A stretch of DNA of 64,000 bases from Actinophytocola sp044466355. Lineage in GTDB: Bacteria > Actinomycetota > Actinomycetes > Mycobacteriales > Pseudonocardiaceae. The stretch is taken from the NCBI RefSeq assembly GCF_044466355.1, contig NZ_JBITMQ010000001.1, positions 372,001-436,000 on the forward strand, read 5' to 3'. Under the pieces are notes generated by a model. It did not search any database. It was not told where the DNA came from and saw only the letters and a list, made by a program, of their open reading frames with translations. Of the stretch, positions 40,671 to 47,702 are shown in pieces. How positions within the stretch are numbered: position 1 is the stretch's first letter; the number at the start of each line of letters is the position of its first letter. A program made the position numbers and the translations under genes.

Positions 40671-41626
40671 CCGAGCGCCGCCCTGATGAGCCGGTCCAGC
40701 AGGTCGGGGTAGGTCAGCCCGTCGGCGGCGAACATCTTTGGCACCTGCGACGCGGCGGTCATGCCGGGCATCGTGTTGACCTCGTTCAGCACCGGCCCGT
40801 CCGCGGTGAGGAAGAAGTCGACCCGGGCGAGGCCCCGGCAGCCGAGCGCCTCGTACACGAGCAGTGCCGCGTCGGTCAGCGCCTTGGCCTCGGTGTCGGT
40901 CAGCGGCGCCGGGATCACGAACTCCGCGCTCCCGTCGTACTTCGTCGCGGTGTCGAACAGGCCGTCCGCCACCACGATCTCCAGCGGCGGCCCGGCGCGG
41001 CGCCCGGTGTCCGGGTCGTCGAGCACGGCGACGTCGACCTCCCGCCCGGTGACGACCCGCTCCACCAGCACCCGGTCGTCCAGCTCCAGCGCCGCACACA
41101 GCGCGGGCTCGAGGTCCGCCTCCCCGGTCACGAGCCGCACGCCGAAGCTCGACCCGGCGGCCACCGGCTTGACGACGACCGGACCGTCGAACACGACGGC
41201 GTCGGCACGGGTGACCAGCCTGCCGGGAGCGGTGCGCACCCCGACCGCCTCCGCCACCAGCTTGGTCGCCCACTTGTCCATCGCGAGCGCACCGGCACGC
41301 AGCGGCGAGCCGACGCAGGGGAGACCCGCGAGGTCGCACAGGGCGGCGAGCGCACCGTCCTCGCCGCGTGGCCCGTGCACCAGCGGCACCACCACGTGGC
41401 AGGTGGCCATGATCCGCAGCGCCTCGGCCAGGCTGTCCGCACGCGACAGGCCGAGCTGCTCGCCGCCGGAGCCGAGCCAGCCGCCGTCGCGACCGATGGT
41501 CAGCGCCACCGGCTCGTAGGACTCCCGGTCGAGCGCGTCCTGCACGGACGCCGCCGACGCGAGGGACACGTCGTGCTCGCAGTTCTGCCCGCCGCCGATC
41601 ACGGCGACCCTCGTACGGTCGGTCAT
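40667..41626 (-). CDS. D-alanine-D-alanine (or D-Ser) ligase, Ddl/Van type
   Basis: 319 residues, ATG overlapping the racemase stop. ATP-grasp ligase motifs: GGGQNCEHDVSLASA (the first substrate-site Glu/Ser), VPLVHGPRGEDGALAALC, VKPVAAGSSFGVRLV, and ALGCRGLARVDFFL with VLNEVNTMPGMTAAS. The omega-loop region reads LFDTATKYDG: a Tyr in the TKY position matches D-Ala-D-Ala or D-Ala-D-Ser enzymes rather than D-lactate ligases, which carry His there (residue equivalence by eye). GCRGLARVD is close to VanA text. Specificity cannot be settled from sequence alone. Confidence 0.87.
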   Translation of the reverse strand: MTDRTRVAVIGGGQNCEHDVSLASAASVQDALDRESYEPVALTIGRDGGWLGSGGEQLGLSRADSLAEALRIMATCHVVVPLVHGPRGEDGALAALCDLAGLPCVGSPLRAGALAMDKWATKLVAEAVGVRTAPGRLVTRADAVVFDGPVVVKPVAAGSSFGVRLVTGEADLEPALCAALELDDRVLVERVVTGREVDVAVLDDPDTGRRAGPPLEIVVADGLFDTATKYDGSAEFVIPAPLTDTEAKALTDAALLVYEALGCRGLARVDFFLTADGPVLNEVNTMPGMTAASQVPKMFAADGLTYPDLLDRLIRAALG

Positions 41627-42729
41627 CGGACGCTCCGTTCCACCCGGTGACCGATGCCGGTCACGATCTCGTGCGGGATGGTCCCCACCCACCTCGCCCA
41701 GTCGCCGACCGTCGGTTCGCCGTCGTCGCCGGACCCGAACACCACGGCCTCCTCGCCCGGCGCCACCACGTGGTCGCCGAGGTCCACCACGACCTGGTCC
41801 ATCGAGATCACCCCGACCACCGGCCTGCGCAGCCCCGCCACCAGCACGTGCGCCCGGCCCGACGCGACGCGGGGGAGTCCGTCGGCGTAGCCGATCGGCA
41901 GCAGCCCGAGCGTGGTCGCGCGATCGGTCACGTACGTGTGCCCGTACCCGACACCCACCCCGGCGGCGACCCGCCGCACCTGCACGACCGGCGCGGTCAG
42001 CCGCAACGCCGTGCACAGCCGGGTGGTCCCGGACGGGTCGATGCCCACCAGTCCAGCGCCGATCCGCACCATGTCGAGGTGTGTCGCCGGGTCGGTGAGC
42101 GTGGCGGCGGTGGTCGCCAGGTGCCGCACCGACGGGCGCAGACCGGCCTGCTCGGCCAGCTCGATGCCGTTCAGCAGCGCGAGCCGTCCCCGTTTGTTCG
42201 CCGGGTGCCCGGGTTCGCCGGCCATCGGCAGGTGTCCCATGACGCCGACCACCTCGACGTGCCCGGCGTCCTCCGCCCGCCGGGCCTCGGTCATCAGCGC
42301 ACGCCACTCGCCCTCGGCGGCGCCGTCGCGGGCCATGCCGGTGTCGAGCTGCAGGTGCACCCGCGCCCCGGCACGGGCCGCGGCGATCGCGCTCAGGTGC
42401 GCGACGCTCGGCACGGCAAGGTCGACGCGGTGGCGCACCGCCGTCGCCACGTCGATGTCCACCGGGTTCAGCCAGCTCAGCACCGGTTCGTCCACACCGG
42501 ACTCGCGGACCGCGACGCCCTCGGCGAGGGAGGTGACCCCGAGCCACGTCGCCCCGTTCGTCACGGCGGTCCTGGCGACGTCGGCGAGCCCGTGCCCGAA
42601 CCCGTCGGCCTTCACCACCGCCATCACCGCCGCGTCGGTGGTCCGTGCGAACCGGCGGGTGTTGGCGGCGATCGCGGACAGGTCGATGTCGAGCGTCGGT
42701 GTGCGGACCCGGATGGCCGGCGCGGTCAT
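41623..42729 (-). CDS. Alanine/serine racemase (fold type III, PLP)
   Basis: 368 residues from the ATG at 42729 overlapping the dipeptidase stop (ATGA). PLP Lys40 lies in AVVKADGFGHGL, where the usual Tyr of the KAxAYGHG motif is Phe. The C-terminal domain has the catalytic Tyr region GYGHTYVTDR and LLPIGYADGLPR and the ISMDQVVVDL strand. It would supply D-Ala or D-Ser to the ligase encoded next. A dedicated racemase inside the operon is typical of VanC/E/G clusters, where VanT makes D-Ser. Confidence 0.87.
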   Translation of the reverse strand: MTAPAIRVRTPTLDIDLSAIAANTRRFARTTDAAVMAVVKADGFGHGLADVARTAVTNGATWLGVTSLAEGVAVRESGVDEPVLSWLNPVDIDVATAVRHRVDLAVPSVAHLSAIAAARAGARVHLQLDTGMARDGAAEGEWRALMTEARRAEDAGHVEVVGVMGHLPMAGEPGHPANKRGRLALLNGIELAEQAGLRPSVRHLATTAATLTDPATHLDMVRIGAGLVGIDPSGTTRLCTALRLTAPVVQVRRVAAGVGVGYGHTYVTDRATTLGLLPIGYADGLPRVASGRAHVLVAGLRRPVVGVISMDQVVVDLGDHVVAPGEEAVVFGSGDDGEPTVGDWARWVGTIPHEIVTGIGHRVERSVR

Positions 42730-43340
42730 GCCGGCACGCCCGTCTCGACCGGGCCGTAGATCGCGTGGTCGGCGCCGGACATCAGCGCCCAGTACCGGTC
42801 GCCGTAGGACCAGTGCCACCACTCGGTGGGGTAGTTGACCAGGCCCGCCCCGGTGAGGGCGTGCGCGAGGACCGCCCGGTTGCGCCGCGCGGTCGGGTCC
42901 ACGTCGGCGGCGAACCAGCACGCGCCGCCGCTCTGCTCGGGAGTGGCGTCGACCGGCGTCCCCATCCACAGGTCCTCGCCCCCTTCGTCGACCAGCGTGA
43001 GGTCGACCGCGGCGCCCGCGACGTGCGGCGCGACCGCGACGGGGGCGACGAAGCGGCTGTACAGGCGGGTCAGCTCGACCTCGTCCGCGTCCGGGTGCAG
43101 CACCCGCAGCTCGCGGGAGTACTCGTCGATGATGGCGCGCTGGTCCGCGACGCCGCGGTGGCCCTCGATGACCCGCAGGTCCACACCGGACGGCAGGACC
43201 GACCGCGCGCGGCCGAGCCGCTCGGCGAGCCCCGACCGGACGAGCACCGCCTGCGCGAACGGCAACGGCACGAGCGGCTCCCCGTTGTCCCGCACGCGGA
43301 TGGCGTGGACGAGGGGATCGGACAGCAGGATCGTCGTCAT
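42726..43340 (-). CDS. VanX-like zinc D,D-dipeptidase (M15D)
   Basis: 204 residues, close to VanX (202). Zinc ligands and catalytic residues are in place with VanX spacing: His106-x6-Asp113 in PHVAGAAVDL, Glu173-xx-His176 in EWWHWSY, and Arg62 in EGHRGVADQR. No signal peptide, so it is cytosolic like VanX and should hydrolyse D-Ala-D-Ala before it enters peptidoglycan precursors. First gene of a four-gene operon with three 4-bp overlaps. Twin palindromes lie 59-107 bp upstream. Confidence 0.85.
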   Translation of the reverse strand: MTTILLSDPLVHAIRVRDNGEPLVPLPFAQAVLVRSGLAERLGRARSVLPSGVDLRVIEGHRGVADQRAIIDEYSRELRVLHPDADEVELTRLYSRFVAPVAVAPHVAGAAVDLTLVDEGGEDLWMGTPVDATPEQSGGACWFAADVDPTARRNRAVLAHALTGAGLVNYPTEWWHWSYGDRYWALMSGADHAIYGPVETGVPA

Positions 43341-43397
43341 GGCGACCGATGCTAGGAACGCCGCAGGTCACGCCGAGTCGGCCGGAAGGACCGCCCG

Positions 43398-43447
43398 CTC
43401 GGCCGATCGGCCGATCCCGGCGGCCGCGAATCGGCCGATCGGCCGAG
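43398..43447. promoter_or_regulatory. Twin perfect palindromes between the van-like operon and a DUF2087 gene
   Basis: TCGGCCGATCGGCCGA occurs at 43399-43414 and 43431-43446, centres 32 bp (three helical turns) apart. The pair is itself an 18-bp inverted repeat (CTCGGCCGATCGGCCGAT / its complement) around 14 bases. The block is the middle of the 156-bp divergent intergenic region, so a dimeric regulator bound here could control both directions. Confidence 0.65.
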
Positions 43448-43496
43448 AACCGGATTTCGGTTGCGCCACGACCTCGGGTCGCGCCATGGTGCGGAC

Positions 43497-43772
43497 GTGG
43501 ATCCGTTGCGTGGTTTCGTGTCCGACGGCAGGCTGGTGCGGCTGCCCGCCCGCCGCTCCCGGCGCCGGGTGGTGCTGGAGCACCTCGTGCTCTCGTTCGA
43601 GCCCGGCCGTCGTTTCCCCGAGAAGGAGGTCGACGTCGTGCTGCGCGCGTGGTGCGAGGGTGGCGAGACCGACCACGTCGCGGTCCGCCGCCACCTCGTC
43701 GACGAGGGCTTCCTCACCCGCGAGAACGGTGTGTACTGGCGTTCGGGTGGTTGGGTGGACGTGTTCGCCTGA
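43497..43772 (+). CDS. DUF2087 protein, possible regulator
   Basis: 91 residues from a GTG. The DUF2087 signature fills most of it: RRFPEKEVDVVLRAW, then DHVAVRRHLVDEGFLTRENG and VYWRSGGW. DUF2087 modules are small winged-helix-like units, often fused to ArsR-type HTHs. Here it stands alone and is divergent from the van-like operon across the twin palindromes, making it the best local candidate for their binding protein; that is inference. Confidence 0.8.
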   Translation: MDPLRGFVSDGRLVRLPARRSRRRVVLEHLVLSFEPGRRFPEKEVDVVLRAWCEGGETDHVAVRRHLVDEGFLTRENGVYWRSGGWVDVFA

Positions 43773-43794
43773 ACCAGGCGCACAATGGGAGACG

Positions 43795-44211
43795 ATGCGA
43801 CTCGACGAGGAACGGGCCCGGTCACTGTTCGGCGCGGCGCGCGTCGCCAGGTTGGCGACCGTCGACGGGCAGGGGCAGCCGCACCTCGTGCCGGTCGTGT
43901 TCGCGGTGCGCGGCACGGTGATCGTGCTCGCGGTCGACCGGAAACCCAAGCAGAGCAACGATCTGCGGCGGCTGCGCAACATCCGGGCCAACCCCAGGGT
44001 GAGCCTGCTCGCCGACCACTACGACGAGAACTGGTCGCGGCTGTGGTGGGTCCGCGCCGACGGCGTCGCCACGATCCGCACCGGCGCCGAGGTCGTCGAA
44101 CCGGTCGACTGGCTCACCGCCAAGTACCACCAGTACCTCACGCGACCGCCACCCGGCCCGGTGATCTGGGTCGACGTCAGCACGTGGCGCGGCTGGGCGC
44201 ACGTCGGGTAG
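43795..44211 (+). CDS. PPOX-class F420-dependent oxidoreductase (TIGR03668-like)
   Basis: 138 residues, ATG behind GGGAGACG. Split-barrel fold: ARVARLATVDGQGQPHLVPV, VDRKPKQSNDLRRLRNIRAN, LLADHYDENWSRLWWVRADG, ending VDVSTWRGWAHVG. The pattern matches F420-binding split-barrel proteins restricted to actinobacteria. 22 bp after the DUF2087 gene, so perhaps co-transcribed. Confidence 0.85.
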   Translation: MRLDEERARSLFGAARVARLATVDGQGQPHLVPVVFAVRGTVIVLAVDRKPKQSNDLRRLRNIRANPRVSLLADHYDENWSRLWWVRADGVATIRTGAEVVEPVDWLTAKYHQYLTRPPPGPVIWVDVSTWRGWAHVG

Positions 44212-44253
44212 TGGGGGCCCCTGGACCAGCTGGGGTTCCGGTTCCAGCGCGTG

Positions 44254-44274
44254 CACCCCGTGGCTCGCGGGGTG
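44254..44274. terminator. Weak hairpin between convergent genes
   Basis: CACCCCG-TGGCTCG-CGGGGTG: 7-bp perfect stem and 7-base loop, no T-run, between the PPOX gene and the sigma-factor gene. Confidence 0.35.
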
Positions 44275-44293
44275 ACGGGCTGATCCGGGAAGG

Positions 44294-45568
44294 TCAGCTC
44301 AGGTCGGCGAGCTTGCGGGTCAGTACCGCCCGTTCGCGTTCGTTGGCGCACAACCGGATCGCGGCCTCGAACTCCGTGCGTGCCTCGGCCGGCCGGTTCA
44401 TGCGGGCGAGCAGTTCGCCGCGGACCGTCGGCAGCAGGTGCGAGTGCGCGAGCGTGCCCGCGGCCACGAGTCCGTCGACGATCTCCAGCGCCGCGGCGGG
44501 ACCGTCGGCCATGGAGACCGCAACCGCGCGGTTGAGGTCGACCACCGGCGACGGCCCGAGCTTGCCGAGCGCCTCGTACAGGAGCACGATGCGCGCCCAG
44601 TTCGTCTCGTCCACCGACGGCGCGATCGAGTGGCACTCGGCGATCGCCGCCTGCAGGCCGTGCGCGCCCAGGCCGCGGCCGATCTTCTCCGCGCGTGCCA
44701 GCGCGGCCCGGCCGCGGCGGATCGCCGCCCGGTCCCACCGGCTCCGGTCCTGGTGTTCCAGCAGCACCGGCTCGCCGTCCGGGCCGGTGCGGGCCGGGAA
44801 GCGGGCCGCGGTCAGCTCCAGCAGCGCGAGCAGGCCGTGCACCTCCGGCTCGTCGGGCACCAGCCGGGCGAGCACGCGGGCCAGGCGCTGCGCTTCGCCC
44901 GCGAGGTCGAACCGGATCAGGTCGTCGCCGGAGCTGGCCGTCGAACCCTCGGTGAAGATCACGTAGATCGCACTGAGCACCGAGCCGAGCCGGGCCGTCC
45001 GTTCCTCGCCCGTGGGCACCTCGAACGGCACCCCGGCCGCGCCGAGCGTCTTCTTCGCCCGGGTGATGCGGGCCTGCACGGTGGCGGTCGGGACGAGGAA
45101 GGCCTTCGCGATCTCGTCGCTCGTCAGACCGCCGACCACGCGCAGCGTCAACGCGACCCGCGCCTCGCGCGACAGGACGGGGTGGCAGGAGGTGAACATC
45201 AACGCGAGCACGTCGTCGTCGATCCGGTCCGGATCCCACAGCTCGGCGTCGTCGCTGTCCTGCGCGCTGCCCGCGAAGGCGCCGCCCTCGCCCAGCTCAC
45301 GGGCGAAGGCGGCGTACCTGTCGTCGAGGGCGGAGCGGCGGCGGAACGCGTCGATCGCCCGCCGCCTGCCCACGGTCAGCAACCATCCCGCCGGGTTGCG
45401 GGGCACCCCTTCGCGTGGCCAGGTCACGAGCGCCTCGGCCAGCGCCTCCTGCGCGAGGTCCTCGGCCAGCGCGAAGTCGCCGGTGTAGCGCGCGAGCGCA
45501 CCGACGATCCGCGCGGACTCGATCCGCCAGACAGCGGCGACGGCCTTGCGGCCGGTGGGGTCGGTCAT
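44294..45568 (-). CDS. ECF42-type RNA polymerase sigma factor with C-terminal TPR extension
   Basis: 424 residues. Sigma-2 region about 10-80 (GDFALAEDLAQEALAEALVTW, GRRRAIDAFRR); sigma-4 about 125-185 (VALTLRVVGGLTSDEIAKAF, TVQARITRAKKTL). The long helical extension (about 190-424; HGLLALLELTAARFPAR, LLYEALGKLGPSPVVDLNRA) is typical of ECF42, which is regulated through this extension rather than by an anti-sigma factor. Lies 1 bp after the DGPF/YCII gene, the hallmark neighbour of ECF42. Confidence 0.9.
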   Translation of the reverse strand: MTDPTGRKAVAAVWRIESARIVGALARYTGDFALAEDLAQEALAEALVTWPREGVPRNPAGWLLTVGRRRAIDAFRRRSALDDRYAAFARELGEGGAFAGSAQDSDDAELWDPDRIDDDVLALMFTSCHPVLSREARVALTLRVVGGLTSDEIAKAFLVPTATVQARITRAKKTLGAAGVPFEVPTGEERTARLGSVLSAIYVIFTEGSTASSGDDLIRFDLAGEAQRLARVLARLVPDEPEVHGLLALLELTAARFPARTGPDGEPVLLEHQDRSRWDRAAIRRGRAALARAEKIGRGLGAHGLQAAIAECHSIAPSVDETNWARIVLLYEALGKLGPSPVVDLNRAVAVSMADGPAAALEIVDGLVAAGTLAHSHLLPTVRGELLARMNRPAEARTEFEAAIRLCANERERAVLTRKLADLS

Positions 45569-45569
45569 G

Positions 45570-45989
45570 TCAGAGCTGACCGGTGGCCTCGCGCCACTCG
45601 CGCTCTTTGCGGATCCACTCGTTGTCCTGCGGGAACTCGTCGATCTCGGTCACGCGGCGGATCTCGGCCTTGAAGCCGGGCCCGGTCATCGGCGACCGCT
45701 TCGCCCACTCCACGGCCTCCTCCTTCGAGGCCACGTTCAGGATGAGGAACCCACCGAACAGCTCCTTGGTCTCGCCGTACGGCCCGTCGGTCACCACCGG
45801 CGGCTCGGAGGAGTAGTCGACGACCACACCGTCGTTGGCGTCGTCGAGCCCCTCGGACGCGACGAGCACACCCGCCCGGATCATCTCCTGGTTGTACTTG
45901 CCGATCGTCGCGATCATCTCGTTGAAGTCGACGTTCCCCATCTGCGCGAAAGCCTCGTCGGTGGCGCGCCAGACGATCATGTACTTCAC
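45570..45989 (-). CDS. YCII/DGPF-family protein, ECF42 partner
   Basis: 139 residues from the GTG at 45989 (VKYMIVWRATDEAFA) with GGGAG upstream. The name-giving motif is present as DGPYGETKELFGGFLIL. DGPF proteins co-occur with and are targets of ECF42 sigma factors; their function is unclear, with a ferredoxin-like YCII fold that may bind ligands. A plausible ECF42 promoter lies about 50 bp upstream. Confidence 0.9.
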   Translation of the reverse strand: MKYMIVWRATDEAFAQMGNVDFNEMIATIGKYNQEMIRAGVLVASEGLDDANDGVVVDYSSEPPVVTDGPYGETKELFGGFLILNVASKEEAVEWAKRSPMTGPGFKAEIRRVTEIDEFPQDNEWIRKEREWREATGQL

Positions 45990-46040
45990 GGTTGTCTCCC
46001 TGGTGTGGCCGGGTCCCTGTCGGACCCTCTCACCCCTGGG

Positions 46041-46067
46041 TCGAACGGCCGACACCGGGGATCGACA
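46041..46067 (-). promoter_or_regulatory. Candidate ECF42 autoregulatory promoter
   Basis: On the minus strand TGTCGA (46067-46062) is followed after 18 bases by CGA (46043-46041). TGTCGA at -35 and CGA at -10 is the motif I recall for ECF42. It points toward the DGPF-sigma operon with a leader of roughly 45 bases. Confidence 0.45.
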
Positions 46068-46116
46068 CGGGGCCGGACTTTCCTCGCGGATTTTTCCCAG
46101 CGCGGCTCACGCGGGG

Positions 46117-47283
46117 TCAACCGCCCAGCGTCACCAGGTCCTGGATCACGGCGTTCGACAGCGAGCGGCCGTCGCGGCGGACCTCGCGCAGGTACCACTT
46201 CTGCACCGGCGTGTGCGTCTTCGGACCGAACTCCCACTCGCCCCGGGGGCTGTCGATCTTGCCGAGCTCCGCGATCGCTCTGTTGATCTCCGCGGGCCCC
46301 GCCGTCGGGCCCGCGGCCGCGATGGCGCGGTCGAGGACGGCACCCGCGTCGTAGGCCGACACGGCGAGCCCCGACGGCACGACGCCCGGGTGCTTCGTGT
46401 CCCACGCCGCCACGAACGCGCGGTTGGCCGGGTTGTCCAGGTTCGGCGCGTAGTGGAACGCCGACCGCACCCCGATCGCCGCGTCGCCGATCGCGGGGAG
46501 CGCTTTCGTGCCCTCCGTCGCACCGCTGCCGTACAGCGGCAGCCCGGCCGCGGCGGACGTCGGGTACTGCTTCAGGAAGTCGACGCCCTGTTTGGCGACG
46601 TACCACCCGTACACGGCCTTGGCGCCGGTCGCCGTGACCGCGTCGAGGTAGGGCCGGTAGTCCTTCGTGGACATCGGGGTCAGCGTCGGCTTGCCGTCCG
46701 GGTTGGCGAGCACGCCACCCGCGGCGCGGAAGGCACGCAGGAACCCCCGCATGCCCTCGTACGCGCCGACGAACTCCTGACCGAGGACGTAGACGGGACC
46801 GTCGATCTCCTCCGCCATGTACCGGCCGAGCGACGCGCCGAAGTCCTCGGTGAGGAAGCTGGTGTGCCACACCCAGGTGGTGTCCTCGATCTTCGGGCGG
46901 CCGTTCGCGCCGACGAACGGGATCCGCGCGCGGGTGGCGACCTCCGCGACCCCGCCGGACGCGCCGCTGGAGATCGTGCCCGCCAGGACCTCGACCTCCT
47001 CCTGCTGCACCAGCTTCTCCGCGGCGGGCACCGACGTGGACGCGTTCTCGCCCTCGTCGGCGGTGAACAGTTCCACCTCACGCCCGCCGAGCTTGTTGCC
47101 GTGCGTCTCCAGGTACAGCAGGAAGCCCTGCCGGATGTCCGACCCCGGCGCCTGCTGGGTGCCGGACAGCGCGGTGAGCAGGCCGACGCGGATGGGCGGC
47201 GGCCCCTCCTCGGCCGTGCACCCGGTCGCGAGCAGCGCGACCGCGGCGCACACCGCCGTGACGAGGGCGGGCACACGCCTCAC
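46117..47283 (-). CDS. Branched-chain/urea-type ABC substrate-binding lipoprotein
   Basis: 388 residues from a GTG overlapping the roadblock stop. Lipoprotein signal ends LLATGC, so Cys is at about position 22. A type I periplasmic-binding fold follows: IRVGLLTALSGTQQAPGSD, GREVELFTADEGENAS, VEVLAGTISSGASGGVAEV and YDAGAVLDRAIAAAG, as in urea/amide-binding (UrtA/FmdD-like) proteins. No ABC permease or ATPase is nearby. Its operon mates are a conservon-type kinase and roadblock protein, so it may sense a ligand for them. Confidence 0.85.
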   Translation of the reverse strand: MRRVPALVTAVCAAVALLATGCTAEEGPPPIRVGLLTALSGTQQAPGSDIRQGFLLYLETHGNKLGGREVELFTADEGENASTSVPAAEKLVQQEEVEVLAGTISSGASGGVAEVATRARIPFVGANGRPKIEDTTWVWHTSFLTEDFGASLGRYMAEEIDGPVYVLGQEFVGAYEGMRGFLRAFRAAGGVLANPDGKPTLTPMSTKDYRPYLDAVTATGAKAVYGWYVAKQGVDFLKQYPTSAAAGLPLYGSGATEGTKALPAIGDAAIGVRSAFHYAPNLDNPANRAFVAAWDTKHPGVVPSGLAVSAYDAGAVLDRAIAAAGPTAGPAEINRAIAELGKIDSPRGEWEFGPKTHTPVQKWYLREVRRDGRSLSNAVIQDLVTLGG

Positions 47284-47702
47284 GACTGGGCCCTCTCGGG
47301 CGGCGCCATGGTGCGGCTGCGGGCGGCGGGCGTCAGCGCGGGGCCCACCTTGTTGATCAGCTCCGCCATCTCGTAGGACACCTGGCCGATGTCGCACGTG
47401 TGGTCCGCGACCACCAGCAGGGACGCGCCGTCGCTCACCGCCATGGAGAACATGAACGCGCCGTTCATCTCGGTCAGGTTGCTCGCCACGGGTTGCGCCG
47501 ACAGCAGCCGCGCCGCCCCGGAGAGCAGGCTCACCAGCCCGGACGCGATCGCGGCGAGTTGCTCGCCACCACCTCCGGCGAGCGACCGGGTCGCGGCGAC
47601 CAGCAGGCCGTCGGCGGACACCCCGACCGCGTGCGTGACACCGGTGACCCGGTCGGCGAAGTCGTTCAACAGCCAGTCGATGTTCGACAGTTCCCTCGTC
47701 AA
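47280..47702 (-). CDS. Roadblock/LC7 protein
   Basis: 140 residues from the TTG that overlaps the kinase stop (TTGA). Roadblock core: IDWLLNDFADRVTGVTHAV, VSADGLLVAATRSL, GGEQLAAIASGLVSLLSGA, then MNGAFMFSMAVSDGASLLVV and the last helix SYEMAELINKVGPAL. CvnB-type. In a full conservon DUF742 and GTPase genes come next; here a substrate-binding lipoprotein takes their place. Confidence 0.9.
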   Translation of the reverse strand: MTRELSNIDWLLNDFADRVTGVTHAVGVSADGLLVAATRSLAGGGGEQLAAIASGLVSLLSGAARLLSAQPVASNLTEMNGAFMFSMAVSDGASLLVVADHTCDIGQVSYEMAELINKVGPALTPAARSRTMAPPERAQS

